From Acinetobacter sp. SFB (lineage in GTDB: Bacteria > Pseudomonadota > Gammaproteobacteria > Pseudomonadales > Moraxellaceae), in NCBI RefSeq assembly GCF_001647545.1, contig NZ_LSZH01000015.1, forward strand, positions 62,001 to 126,000: a stretch of DNA of 64,000 bases, given 5' to 3'. A model generated the notes under the pieces. It did not search any database. It saw only the letters and a program-made list of their open reading frames with translations, and was not told where the DNA came from. The stretch's first letter is position 1; each line of letters begins with the position of its first letter. Of the stretch, positions 26,763 to 37,234 are shown one piece after another. Position numbers and translations under genes: made by a program.

Positions 26763-27203
26763 TTACTTTTTATTGCTTGCCAAACGTAGCATTGCTTGGC
26801 TAAGCTTAGGGTCGCTCACAAAGTCAGCAGCCCCACGAATTAAATCTTGGGTATCTGGACTAAGGGATCTGGTCAGCAACTCAGGCTTGAGTGGTGGTTG
26901 TGTTTGAATTCTTAAACGAACTTGCAGTTTCTGCAAATCTTTAAATTCGGACAATTGTGACAATTGAACAATATATTGCTTTTGAAGATATGCCAGTTGA
27001 CTAATCATGGCTTGATTTGCACCGGTAATGGTCAAAATGCCATTTTCATAACATACAACTTGCCATTGCTCTGGTTGGGGCAATATCGGTTGAATAAGTT
27101 TTGTAAGTTTCTGCCAAGCAGCAACTTGTGTAGAGAGAAACGTAAAGTTTCCTGTTTTTAAGTGTTTTCTTGTTTGTTGGAAGAGCTTTAGCGGTTCAGA
27201 CAT
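26763..27203 (-). CDS. dciA: DciA-type protein (DUF721), predicted replicative helicase loader
   Basis: 146 residues. The N-terminal region LTKLIQPILPQPEQWQVVCYENGILTITGANQAMISQLAYLQKQYIVQL matches the DUF721 KH-like domain of DciA, which helps load DnaB in bacteria without DnaC. The C-terminal part is disordered then helical (DLIRGAADFVSDPKLSQAMLRLA). Its place between lpxC and an M23 peptidase gene is the usual gammaproteobacterial context. It is essential in Pseudomonas; here the role is inferred. Confidence 0.8.
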   Translation of the reverse strand: MSEPLKLFQQTRKHLKTGNFTFLSTQVAAWQKLTKLIQPILPQPEQWQVVCYENGILTITGANQAMISQLAYLQKQYIVQLSQLSEFKDLQKLQVRLRIQTQPPLKPELLTRSLSPDTQDLIRGAADFVSDPKLSQAMLRLASNKK

Positions 27204-27311
27204 ACATTGTTCCTACATATTTGTGTCTTAATCTTATGCGTTCCTTTCAGTAGATATCAAGGAAGAGATCACGCAAGGACATTAACTAAGAACAGTTAAA
27301 AGAGGTTTTTT

Positions 27312-27992
27312 ATGCATACGAGACGTATTTTATTAGCGTTTTCATTGGCAGCGTCTGCTGCATCTGTAGCTTTTGCTGATTTGGTAGAGCTAAATTCTGA
27401 CGTATCCACCGATCGTATTGAGCAATTGACCCGTACTTTGGCTCAAGGTTCTTATGCAGAATCAAATGACATTGATATTCCTGCTGAAACAAAAATGAGC
27501 GTTAAATTACGTGAAAAAACAGTTGAATTGAACAATGAATCGCTCGCGAAAAAATACGGTTCAAGTACTTCAAAAAGCTATTCTAGCAATGCTTACTCTT
27601 GGTTGGTAGCACATCCACTTCCTGACATGAAAAGAGTTAGTTCAACTTATGGTGGTCGTACCATGGGTGGTCGCGCAGAAAACCATTCAGGTTTAGATAT
27701 GTCTGCACCAAGTGGTACCGCTATTTACGCAACTGGCCCAGGTGTCGTCACTAAATCAGGTTGGGGCACCGGTTATGGTCAATACGTTGAAATCAACCAT
27801 GGCAATGGGTATTTAACGCGTTACGCACATGCCTCTCGTTTAATTGCCCGTGTTGGTGATCAGGTACAAGCAGGTGAACATATTGCCAACGTAGGTTGTA
27901 CGGGTCGTTGTACCGGTCCGCATTTACATTACGAAGTAGTTAAAGATGGTGAGCGTAAGAACCCATCAGCATATTTAGCCATGTTGCCATAA
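27312..27992 (+). CDS. periplasmic M23 (LytM) metallopeptidase
   Basis: 226 residues with a signal peptide (MHTRRILLAFSLAASAASVAFA before DLVEL). The M23 domain fills the C-terminal half. Its zinc ligands are visible in NHSGLDMSAP (His and Asp) and GPHLHYEVV (HxH), so it should be an active peptidoglycan endopeptidase. LytM relatives such as EnvC have lost these residues. A CTGRCTG pair of cysteines lies near the active site. It is divergent from dciA. Confidence 0.92.
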   Translation: MHTRRILLAFSLAASAASVAFADLVELNSDVSTDRIEQLTRTLAQGSYAESNDIDIPAETKMSVKLREKTVELNNESLAKKYGSSTSKSYSSNAYSWLVAHPLPDMKRVSSTYGGRTMGGRAENHSGLDMSAPSGTAIYATGPGVVTKSGWGTGYGQYVEINHGNGYLTRYAHASRLIARVGDQVQAGEHIANVGCTGRCTGPHLHYEVVKDGERKNPSAYLAMLP

Positions 27993-28321
27993 AACTCAGT
28001 ATGACCACTTTTTAAAACCCATTCTGTCGGTTTTAATTTAAGAGTTGTAACGATAGTTAATTAGAGTGTGGTAATTCATTTAAAGAGTAGAGTAAAAAGC
28101 CGCTATAGCTTTTAAGTTTTATATTATCACTGTAACGAATACTTATTGTATAAAAAACCGCCTTTATTGGCGGTTTTTTGTTTTATTGCGTAAAGAATAG
28201 TCAATGGGTATTTATTATCTAAATAATAGTGCTATTCCGTATTCAGCTGTGGCAATAACTGAAGCCCTCTAAAGTATGGTACATATAGAGAATATAAATA
28301 GGCTCAAGGAATAGGTGGAAT
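27993..28321. other. intergenic region with terminators and the aceE promoter region
   Basis: 329 bases. A weak hairpin, AAAACC/GGTTTT, lies about 25 bases past the M23 stop. A strong intrinsic terminator lies at 28152-28179. The remaining roughly 140 bases must carry the aceE promoter. I see no operator that I can name. Confidence 0.5.
28152..28179 (+). terminator. intrinsic terminator upstream of aceE
   Basis: AAAAAACCGCC, six-base loop, GGCGGTTTTTT: an 11-bp perfect stem with a T tract. It isolates aceE-aceF from the M23 gene. Confidence 0.92.
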
Positions 28322-31036
28322 ATGGCGTTTTATGGTGATACTGACGCGCAAGAAACCCAAGAATGGCAAGATGCTTTCGACTCGGTTTTACAACACATGG
28401 GAACGGAGCGAGCGGCATTTTTACTCGAAAAACTCTACCAGCGCGCAATTGCTACTCATGTTCCCATTCAGCGTCTAAATACTCCTTATCTCAACACCAT
28501 TTCAGTTGAAGAAACCCCAGCCATGCCGGGTGACCAAGACATGGAACGCCGTATTCGCGCATTGATTCGCTGGAATGCTTTGGCAATGGTACTGCGTGCC
28601 AATAAAACTGGTGATGATCTCGGTGGTCACTTGGCCAGCTTTGCCTCTTCGGCAACTTTGTATGATGTCGGTTTTAACCATTTCTTTCGTGCAGGCAATG
28701 ACCATTTCGGTGGTGACATGATCTATTATCAAGGTCACTGTGCACCGGGTGTTTATGCACGTTCATATCTTGAAGGCCGTTTAACCGAAGAGCAACTGAG
28801 TAACTTCCGTCGTGAAGTGAATGGTAATGGTCTTCCAAGTTATCCGCATCCTTACTTGATGCCGGACTATTGGCAGTTCCCAACTGTTTCGATGGGTCTG
28901 GGTCCAATCATGTCGATCTATCAGGCACACATTCAAAAATATTTGATGAACCGTAGCCTGATTAAAGAAGAAGACCGTAAAGTCTGGGCATACCTTGGCG
29001 ATGGCGAGATGGACGAGCCAGAAAGTACCGGTGCGATTTCTCTTGCAGGCCGTGAGAAGCTCGATAACCTGGTGTGGGTGGTGAACTGTAACTTACAGCG
29101 TCTGGATGGTCCGGTTCGTGGTAATGGCAAAATTATTCAAGAACTTGAATCACTATTCCGTGGCGCAGGTTGGCGTGTCATTAAAGTAGTTTGGGGTCGT
29201 CATTGGGATCCACTGCTTGATAAAGATGAATCAGGCGCTTTAAAAGCGATTATGGAAGAAGCGGTTGATGGTGATTATCAACGTTACCAAGTCAAAGGTG
29301 GTGCATATACCCGTGCCCACTTCTTTGGTAAATATCCAGAAGCAGAAGAGCTGGTAAAAGGTTTAAGCGATGAAGACATCGATAACTTAAACCGCGGTGG
29401 TCATGACCCTTACAAAGTTTATGCTGCTTACGCAGAAGCAATGAAGTCTACAGGTCAGCCAACCGTAATTTTGGCGAAAACTGTCAAAGGTTATGGTTTG
29501 TCTGAAGAAATTGAAGCAGTGAACAAAACGCATCAGATTAAAAAGATGCAGCTTGAATCATTGAAATATGTTCGTAATCGTTTCAATCTTCCATTCACCG
29601 ATGAACAGCTTGAAGAAGTGCCATTCTATCGTCCAAGTGAAAACTCACCTGAATTGAAATACATGAAGGCCCGTCGTGAAGCGTTGGGTGGTTATTTACC
29701 TGCACGTCGTAAAGAAAGTGACCCATTGCCCATCCCTGATTTGTCGGTATTTGATGCGGTGTTAAAAGGTTCCAATGGCAAGCAGCAATCCACCACTATG
29801 GTGATGGTGCGTTTAATTTCTGCATTGTTAAAAGAAAAAGCCATTAAAGATCGCGTTGTGCCGATTGTTCCGGATGAAGCGCGTACTTTTGGTCTGGAAG
29901 GCATGTTCCGTCAGTTAGGTATTTATGCTGCACATGGTCAGAAATACACCCCTGAAGACCAAGAACAGCTGATGAACTATCGTGAAGCCAAAGATGGTCA
30001 CATGTTGCAAGAAGGGATTAACGAAGCCGGTGCGATGAGTGCTTGGGCTGCGTTGGCAACCAGTTATTCAACCAATAACTTGCCTATGATTCCTATGTAC
30101 ATGTACTACTCGATGTTTGGTTTCCAGCGTATTGGCGACATTGCATGGGCTGCAGGTGATGCTCAGGCACAGGGCTTCTTGCTGGGTGCAACAGCAGGCC
30201 GTACCACATTAAATGGTGAAGGTTTGCAGCATCAGGATGGTCATTCACACCTTCTTGCTGGCACCATTCCAAACTGCGTGGCGTATGACCCATGCTTTGG
30301 TTATGAGCTTGCTGTGATCGTACATGACGGTTTACAACGCATGTATGTAAATCAGGAACGTGTGTTCTATTATCTGACTGTAATGAACGAAAACTACGAG
30401 CATCCAGCAATGCCACAAGGTGTTGAGGAAGGCATTAAACGTGGTATGTACCTGCTTGAAGAAGATGAAAAAGCCACTGTTCAATTATTGGGTTCAGGTG
30501 TGATTCTTCGTGAAGTGATTAAAGCTGGAAAAATCCTGCGTGATGAATACCAAATCCATTCTAATGTCTGGAGTGTAACCAGCTACAACGAGCTTGCACG
30601 CGATGGTATGGCTGTTGAAGAATACAACCGTCTACATCCATTGGCGGAAGAAGCACAAGAAGGCTGGGTCTCTCAGCAATTGCGTAGTACCGATGGTATC
30701 GTGGTTTCTGCAACGGATCATATGCGTGCCTATAGTGAACAAATTCGTGCCTATCTTCCAGATAACCGTCCATATGTGACTTTAGGTACAGATGGTTATG
30801 GTCGTTCTGATACGCGTGGCAATCTGCGTAGTTTCTTTGGTGTCGATGCAGCGCACATTGTGGTTGCAACGTTGAAAAAATTAGCCGATGAAGGCGAAGT
30901 GGATGCGCGTTTAGTCAAGGATGCGATTTCTAACTTTGAATTGGATACCGATCGTCCTGTGGCTTGGTTGCCTCAAACCCACCCGGAAGTTCAAGCGGTT
31001 GCGGATTATAAAGAGCCAACAGGTGAGGAGAACTAA
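28322..31036 (+). CDS. aceE: pyruvate dehydrogenase E1 component (homodimeric)
   Basis: Thiamine-diphosphate enzyme that decarboxylates pyruvate and passes the acetyl group to AceF lipoyl arms. 904 residues, the usual homodimeric E1 length. The ThDP motif runs GDGEMDEPESTGAISLAGR through VVNCNLQRLDGPVRGN. DQDMERRIRALIRWNALAMV near the start and EGLQHQDGHSHLLAGTIPNC later are family signatures. It is followed after 2 bases by aceF, with which it forms one operon. No pdhR or lpd gene is adjacent. Confidence 0.98.
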   Translation: MAFYGDTDAQETQEWQDAFDSVLQHMGTERAAFLLEKLYQRAIATHVPIQRLNTPYLNTISVEETPAMPGDQDMERRIRALIRWNALAMVLRANKTGDDLGGHLASFASSATLYDVGFNHFFRAGNDHFGGDMIYYQGHCAPGVYARSYLEGRLTEEQLSNFRREVNGNGLPSYPHPYLMPDYWQFPTVSMGLGPIMSIYQAHIQKYLMNRSLIKEEDRKVWAYLGDGEMDEPESTGAISLAGREKLDNLVWVVNCNLQRLDGPVRGNGKIIQELESLFRGAGWRVIKVVWGRHWDPLLDKDESGALKAIMEEAVDGDYQRYQVKGGAYTRAHFFGKYPEAEELVKGLSDEDIDNLNRGGHDPYKVYAAYAEAMKSTGQPTVILAKTVKGYGLSEEIEAVNKTHQIKKMQLESLKYVRNRFNLPFTDEQLEEVPFYRPSENSPELKYMKARREALGGYLPARRKESDPLPIPDLSVFDAVLKGSNGKQQSTTMVMVRLISALLKEKAIKDRVVPIVPDEARTFGLEGMFRQLGIYAAHGQKYTPEDQEQLMNYREAKDGHMLQEGINEAGAMSAWAALATSYSTNNLPMIPMYMYYSMFGFQRIGDIAWAAGDAQAQGFLLGATAGRTTLNGEGLQHQDGHSHLLAGTIPNCVAYDPCFGYELAVIVHDGLQRMYVNQERVFYYLTVMNENYEHPAMPQGVEEGIKRGMYLLEEDEKATVQLLGSGVILREVIKAGKILRDEYQIHSNVWSVTSYNELARDGMAVEEYNRLHPLAEEAQEGWVSQQLRSTDGIVVSATDHMRAYSEQIRAYLPDNRPYVTLGTDGYGRSDTRGNLRSFFGVDAAHIVVATLKKLADEGEVDARLVKDAISNFELDTDRPVAWLPQTHPEVQAVADYKEPTGEEN

Positions 31037-31038
31037 GC

Positions 31039-33042
31039 ATGCAAATCAAAACACCTGATATTGGGGTTGATAAAGCCAGCGTTGCGGAAATTTTGGTAAA
31101 AGTCGGCGATACCGTGGCTGTTGATGACAGTCTGGTCTTGCTGGAATCGGATAAAGCCTCTGTTGAAGTGCCGAGCACTTCAGCAGGTGTGGTAAAAAGC
31201 ATTTTGGTTAATCTGGGTGATAATGTTACTGAAGGCGTCGCATTAATTGAACTTGAAGCAGAAGATGCATCCAATGCAGCAACTGAAGTTCAAGAGGCGG
31301 ATGCTTCACAAAAGACGTCGGAAAATACTCCGACCTCACTGCCTGATCAAGAAATTATGCAGGAACTTGCAGCTCATCAGCCTGCAAATTCTGCTACACC
31401 GGCCTCTGCATCGAGCAGCCTTGTCGAAGTTCAGGTGCCGGATATTGGCGTAGAAAAAGCGCTGGTGGGTGAAATTCTGGTTAGCGTCGGCGATACTATT
31501 GACGTTGATCAAAGCATTGTTGTGGTTGAATCTGACAAAGCCACGGTTGAAGTACCCAGTTCAGTTTCGGGTATCGTTGAAAGCATTCAAGTTACTGAAG
31601 GCGATACGGTAAAAGAAGGTGTGGTGCTGATTAAGGTGAAAGTTGCTGGCGCGACCCAAGCTGAAACTGTGGTGGACGCTCCGAAAGCAGAAAGCGTACA
31701 AGCCGCTGCAACGAAATCTGAACCTGTAGCAGCAGCTCCGGTTCAAAGCGGTGCGATTGAAATTAGCGTGCCTGATCTGGGTGTGGACAAAGCCACTGTT
31801 GCTGAAATTTTAGTGAAAGTCGGTGACACGGTTGAAGCGGATCAAAGCATCATTGTGGTTGAGTCGGATAAAGCCACGGTTGAAGTCCCCAGCTCTACAG
31901 CAGGCGTGATTAAAGCGATTCACGTTGAAGTGGGTCAAAATGTCGCTGAAGGCATTGCACTGGTTACGATTGAAGGTAAAGCGCAAGCAGATGCTGCACC
32001 TGTTGCAGCCAAAGCTGAAGCACCGAAAGCAGCAGTTACAAAAGCAGAAACAGTCCCGGCTGCACCATCTGCTCAAGCGACAGCGACGACGGCTAATGCA
32101 GACAAGCTGACCAAAGAGCAGAATGCAGCCAACTCGAAAGTCTATGCTGGCCCTGCTGTGCGTAAACTGGCACGTGAATTGGGTGTGATTTTATCGGATG
32201 TGAAAGCATCTGGTTCGCATGCGCGTGTGATGAAAGAAGATCTGAAGGCTTATGTCAAAACCCGCCTTACGACGTCGCAACCTGCTCCTGTAGCCGCTGC
32301 TGCCGTTCAGGCAGCCAGTCTGCCAAAACTTCCAGATTTCTCTGCATTTGGTGGTGTTGAAGAAAAAGCCATGACTCGCTTGCAACAGGTTTCTGTGCCG
32401 CAATTGTCATTGAATAACTTTATTCCTCAAGTCACGCAGTTTGATGCTGCAGATATTACCGAGCTTGAAGCTTGGCGTGGCGAGTTGAAAGGCAACTTTA
32501 AGAAAGAAGGTATTAGCCTGACCATTTTGGCTTTCATTGCCAAAGCCTTGGCGCATCTTTTAAAAGAAGAGCCTTATTTTGCAGGTCATTTGGCCGATGA
32601 TCAAAAATCTGTATTGCTGCGCAATGAAATCCATATGGGCATTGCGGTGGCAACGCCGGATGGTTTGACTGTGCCTGTGCTGCGTAACCCGGACCAAAAA
32701 TCAGTGAAACAAATTGCGATTGAGCTGGGCGAGTTAAGCAAGAAGGCGCGTGAGAAAAAATTATCACCGAAAGATTTGCAAGGTGCGAATTTTACCATTA
32801 CCAGTCTGGGTTCAATTGGTGGAACCGCATTTACACCGCTGGTGAACTGGCCTCAAGTGGCAATTTTGGGTATTTCACCTGCAACCATGCAACCGATATG
32901 GAATGGTGAAAGTTTTGATCCACGCCTGATGTTGCCATTGTCCTTGTCTTATGACCATCGTGTGATTAATGGTGCTGATGCTGCCCGTTTCACCAACAAG
33001 TTGACCAAGCTTTTAGCCGATATCCGTACTTTGTTGCTCTAA
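31039..33042 (+). CDS. aceF: dihydrolipoamide acetyltransferase (pyruvate dehydrogenase E2)
   Basis: Core of the pyruvate dehydrogenase complex. 667 residues with three tandem lipoyl domains; the lipoylated lysines are Lys39 (ESDKASVEV), Lys167 and Lys278 (both ESDKATVEV). Ala/Pro/Lys/Glu-rich linkers separate them. A peripheral-subunit-binding domain (AGPAVRKLARELGV) precedes the catalytic domain, which ends SYDHRVINGADAARF. The catalytic His is present, but the usual Asp of DHRxxDG is Asn, as in pseudomonad AceF as far as I recall. The near-identical lipoyl repeats are natural recombination sites. Confidence 0.97.
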   Translation: MQIKTPDIGVDKASVAEILVKVGDTVAVDDSLVLLESDKASVEVPSTSAGVVKSILVNLGDNVTEGVALIELEAEDASNAATEVQEADASQKTSENTPTSLPDQEIMQELAAHQPANSATPASASSSLVEVQVPDIGVEKALVGEILVSVGDTIDVDQSIVVVESDKATVEVPSSVSGIVESIQVTEGDTVKEGVVLIKVKVAGATQAETVVDAPKAESVQAAATKSEPVAAAPVQSGAIEISVPDLGVDKATVAEILVKVGDTVEADQSIIVVESDKATVEVPSSTAGVIKAIHVEVGQNVAEGIALVTIEGKAQADAAPVAAKAEAPKAAVTKAETVPAAPSAQATATTANADKLTKEQNAANSKVYAGPAVRKLARELGVILSDVKASGSHARVMKEDLKAYVKTRLTTSQPAPVAAAAVQAASLPKLPDFSAFGGVEEKAMTRLQQVSVPQLSLNNFIPQVTQFDAADITELEAWRGELKGNFKKEGISLTILAFIAKALAHLLKEEPYFAGHLADDQKSVLLRNEIHMGIAVATPDGLTVPVLRNPDQKSVKQIAIELGELSKKAREKKLSPKDLQGANFTITSLGSIGGTAFTPLVNWPQVAILGISPATMQPIWNGESFDPRLMLPLSLSYDHRVINGADAARFTNKLTKLLADIRTLLL

Positions 33043-33064
33043 TCAGCTCATAAAATACGAATAA

Positions 33065-33093
33065 TAAAAAACCTTGCTGCGGCAGGGTTTTTT
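33065..33093 (+). terminator. intrinsic terminator of aceEF
   Basis: AAACCTTGC against GCAGGGTTT (one G-U pair) with flanking A and T tracts, about 25 bases past the stop. Confidence 0.88.
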
Positions 33094-33239
33094 TATGGGC
33101 GCCAGATCATTAAAATGTCTGAAAGATCCTACTCATCTCATCATCATTGCTTAATTTTATTTATTTTAATCTTCTATTGTAAAATACTGACATTAAATTG
33201 ATTTGATAAAAAACAGCTTTGCGATTAAAATCACTCCAC

Positions 33240-33370
33240 TTCATTGGGGAGTAGCCGCTTTTTACGCAATGTAAAAAGGTGATGGTCAACATAATTGTTC
33301 AACAGAACATGGTCATCATAGCAAAGAACCAATTCAGCTTTTTAAAAGCTTTTTTTGTTGGCAAGACCTT
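33240..33370 (+). promoter_or_regulatory. yybP-ykoY manganese riboswitch aptamer
   Basis: The stretch contains the conserved TTGGGGAGTAGCCGC at 33244-33258. A hairpin region GCTTTTTACGCAATGTAAAAAGG follows in outline, then GGTCAACATAA (33284-33294), and the closing GGCAAGACC (33360-33368). These are the conserved elements of the yybP-ykoY motif, a Mn2+ sensor in alx and mntP leaders. The gene downstream is a GDT1-family predicted Mn exporter, which fits. The 77 bases after the aptamer hold two overlapping hairpins (see findings), suggesting control near the ribosome site. Confidence 0.88.
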
Positions 33371-33447
33371 TGATTTATCACTCCGCAGATTTTGGCTAGC
33401 AGGAGCGATAAGTCATTGGCAAATTTTGCTAGCCAGAGAAAGATCTC

Positions 33448-34023
33448 ATGTATGAACTGCTCATCTCTACCGCTATTGTTGCCCTTGCTGAAATGGGTGA
33501 CAAGACCCAGTTATTAGCCTTGTTGCTGGCTGCGCGTTTTCGAAAACCTGTTCCTATTCTATTTGCCATTTTATTTGCCACCTTATTGAATCATGGTATA
33601 TCGGCAGTGCTTGGCCAATGGATTACCACGGTATTAAGTCCAGATGTGTTGCTGTGGATTGTGTCGATTGGCTTTATCGCGATGGCACTGTGGATGCTTG
33701 TTCCAGATGAGCTGGAAGATGAAACCGATAATATTAATAAATGGCAAAAATACGGTGTGTTTGGGGCAACCTTTGTGCTGTTCTTCTTGGCGGAAATAGG
33801 CGACAAAACCCAAGTGGCCACCGTTGCTCTGGCAGCGCGTTTTGACAGTGTGTTCTGGGTCATGCTGGGCACCACCCTTGGGATGATGATTGCCAATGCG
33901 CCGGCAGTCTTTGTCGGGAACAAGCTGGCTGACAAATTACCCATTCCTCTGATTCATAAAATTGGTGCGAGCATATTCTTGATTATTGGTGTGGCGACGT
34001 TGGTGCAACATTATTTCTTTTAA
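33448..34023 (+). CDS. GDT1/TMEM165 (UPF0016) family predicted manganese exporter
   Basis: 191 residues, inner membrane, six predicted helices in two homologous halves. Each half carries the family motif E-x-G-D-K-(S/T): ALAEMGDKTQLLALLLAARF near residues 13-32 and LAEIGDKTQVATVALAARF in the second half. Bacterial members such as MneA export Mn2+. The riboswitch in front links the gene to manganese directly. It starts at the ATG after AGAGAAAG. It is a single-gene unit with its own terminator. Confidence 0.92.
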   Translation: MYELLISTAIVALAEMGDKTQLLALLLAARFRKPVPILFAILFATLLNHGISAVLGQWITTVLSPDVLLWIVSIGFIAMALWMLVPDELEDETDNINKWQKYGVFGATFVLFFLAEIGDKTQVATVALAARFDSVFWVMLGTTLGMMIANAPAVFVGNKLADKLPIPLIHKIGASIFLIIGVATLVQHYFF

Positions 34024-34039
34024 AGTTGAATAGTAAATA

Positions 34040-34069
34040 AAAATCCTGGCATTTTAGTCGGGATTTTTT
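34040..34069 (+). terminator. intrinsic terminator of the manganese exporter gene
   Basis: AAAATCCTG pairs with CGGGATTTT (one G-U pair) and ends in a T tract. Confidence 0.85.
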
Positions 34070-34204
34070 ATGGCCAAATGCACCGCAATTTACTGATAAA
34101 AATCACAATATCTCAAGATATGTTTGTTGTAAATTTCAGTAATTCCCTATATGTTGTGTGGCATTAAAAATGCACTTTTACAACAATATTTGGGGGAATA
34201 GGTT

Positions 34205-35002
34205 ATGGCATTTGATCGCACTACATCACAAGTGTTATTTGATAATGGCACACATAAATGTATTAGCTTTACCAGCCTGGTCAAAGGTGAGGGTGTACAA
34301 GCCAACCAGTTTCTAATTCTAGATCATGAACGTGCCGCAGTGCTGGATCCAGGCGGTGATTTAACCTATGTTCCACTGACCATGGAGCTGAATAAATATA
34401 CCCGCCTGACCAATCTTGATTATGTGATGGCTTCCCATCAGGACCCCGATATTATTACCTCGATGCCGCGCTGGTTGGTCTATAGCGAAGCCAAAGTGGT
34501 GGCTTCTAAACTCTGGGCACGTTTCTTACCGCATTTGAACTCGGCCTTTATGAGTGACCGAATGAAAGGTGGATGGTTGGAACGCCTGATTGAATTGCCG
34601 GATCACGGTGGGATTATTCCTTTGGGCGAATCACGTATTATTGTAGTGCCCGCGCATTTCCTACATTCCGTTGGTAACTTCCAGTTTTACGATCCGATTG
34701 CAAAAATCCTGTTTTCCGGTGATATGGGTGCATCAATGGTGGATGATGCCGCTAAACCATTGGAAAACTTTGCAGCGCATATTCCCAAGATGAAAAGCTT
34801 TCACCAGCGCTATATGTGTTCCAATAAAGTGATTCGCCTTTGGGTAAAAATGGTTCGCACCATGGATATTGAAATGATTGTGCCGCAGCACGGTACGCCA
34901 TTTATGGGTAAAGAGCAGGTTAACCAGTTCCTGGACTGGATTGAAACTTTAGAGTGCGGTATCGACTTGATGGATGAAACCGTATTTACCTGTCCTGAAT
35001 AA
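34205..35002 (+). CDS. stand-alone ODP-type di-iron metallo-beta-lactamase-fold protein
   Basis: 265 residues with the beta-lactamase fold of flavodiiron and oxygen-binding di-iron (ODP) proteins. Candidate iron ligands are His78, Asp80 and Asp82 (SHQDPD), His151 or His154 (PAHFLHSVGNFQFYD), Asp173 (FSGDMG) and His229 (PQHGTPF). The protein lacks the flavodoxin domain of flavodiiron proteins and any signalling domain, so it is more likely an oxygen or NO binding protein than a complete reductase. It is preceded by GGGGGAATAGGTT and transcribed alone, between the Mn exporter and a cysteine-cluster protein. Confidence 0.8.
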   Translation: MAFDRTTSQVLFDNGTHKCISFTSLVKGEGVQANQFLILDHERAAVLDPGGDLTYVPLTMELNKYTRLTNLDYVMASHQDPDIITSMPRWLVYSEAKVVASKLWARFLPHLNSAFMSDRMKGGWLERLIELPDHGGIIPLGESRIIVVPAHFLHSVGNFQFYDPIAKILFSGDMGASMVDDAAKPLENFAAHIPKMKSFHQRYMCSNKVIRLWVKMVRTMDIEMIVPQHGTPFMGKEQVNQFLDWIETLECGIDLMDETVFTCPE

Positions 35003-35099
35003 TATCTCGGCTGTTCACTGATTTTCCTTGCGTATAAAAACAACATTTTTTAATATTCCTGTCTAAAAATTAAACTTTTGATGATAGGGATTGATAAGA

Positions 35100-35462
35100 A
35101 TGTTGTCTCAAATCCCCACGCAGGATGCCTGTTTAAGCTGTGGCGCGTGCTGCGCCTATTTCCGGGTTTCATTTTATTGGGCAGAAGGTCTTGCCATGCC
35201 GGACCACTATACGCAACCTGTAACAGCAGTGTATTCGTGTATGACTGGCACCCATCAAAAGTCACCACGCTGTATTGCCCTGACAGGTGAAATAGGCAAG
35301 CAGGTAAGCTGTGGAATGTATGAAGCACACAGTTCCAGCTGCAAGGAAGTGCAAATTGCCGATGAGCAATGCAATAAAGCCCGATGTGCCTACAATATGA
35401 TTCCGTTTATATCCCTTGAAACAGCAGAGCCAAGCAATGATGATTTTGATCAGGTGGTTTAG
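35100..35462 (+). CDS. YkgJ-family cysteine-cluster protein
   Basis: 120 residues from the ATG at 35100. The N-terminal cluster CLSCGACC (Cys11, 14, 17, 18) is followed by AYFRVSFYWAEG and later by single cysteines in YSCMTG, SPRCIALTGEIG, VSCGMYEAHSSSCKEVQ, DEQCNKARCAYN. This is the YkgJ (CxxCxxCC) pattern, thought to bind zinc or an Fe-S cluster. Function is unknown. It is separated from the ODP gene by about 100 bases. Confidence 0.85.
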   Translation: MLSQIPTQDACLSCGACCAYFRVSFYWAEGLAMPDHYTQPVTAVYSCMTGTHQKSPRCIALTGEIGKQVSCGMYEAHSSSCKEVQIADEQCNKARCAYNMIPFISLETAEPSNDDFDQVV

Positions 35463-35608
35463 TTTAATCGTCGCTAAAATTAAGTCTTAAGTCATATAAT
35501 TCAGCAGAGTTGCTGTTTTTGAACAAAAAAATTCTTAAATGTGCAGTAATGTAAATTTATTTTTCACTGTGCTTTGCAATTAACATGAATAAACCTGTAT
35601 TTTTTGTT

Positions 35609-35614
35609 TATAAT
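35609..35614 (+). promoter_or_regulatory. -10 element of the guaB promoter
   Basis: A perfect TATAAT, 30 bases before the guaB start, just before AGCGCACGG where transcription would begin. The -35 (TGAATA at 17-base spacing) is weak. Confidence 0.55.
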
Positions 35615-35616
35615 AG

Positions 35617-37110
<1,494 letters not shown>

Positions 37111-37131
37111 TTTTTAGTAAGCCAAGCCATG

Positions 37132-37161
37132 AAAAGCCGTCATTTTTATGACGGCTTTTTT
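37132..37161 (+). terminator. intrinsic terminator of guaB
   Basis: AAAAGCCGTCAT, TTTT loop, ATGACGGCTTTT and further Ts: a 12-bp stem. Confidence 0.93.
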
Positions 37162-37234
37162 GATTTTGGTGTAAAGTAATTGCGGATAAAATTGGATGAT
37201 GAATATCATCATATATATAAGAAGTGAGTGAAAA

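Noticed and set aside
31039..31990. Direct repeats in aceF as a mobile or assembly artefact
   Set aside because: They encode the three lipoyl domains normal for this family.
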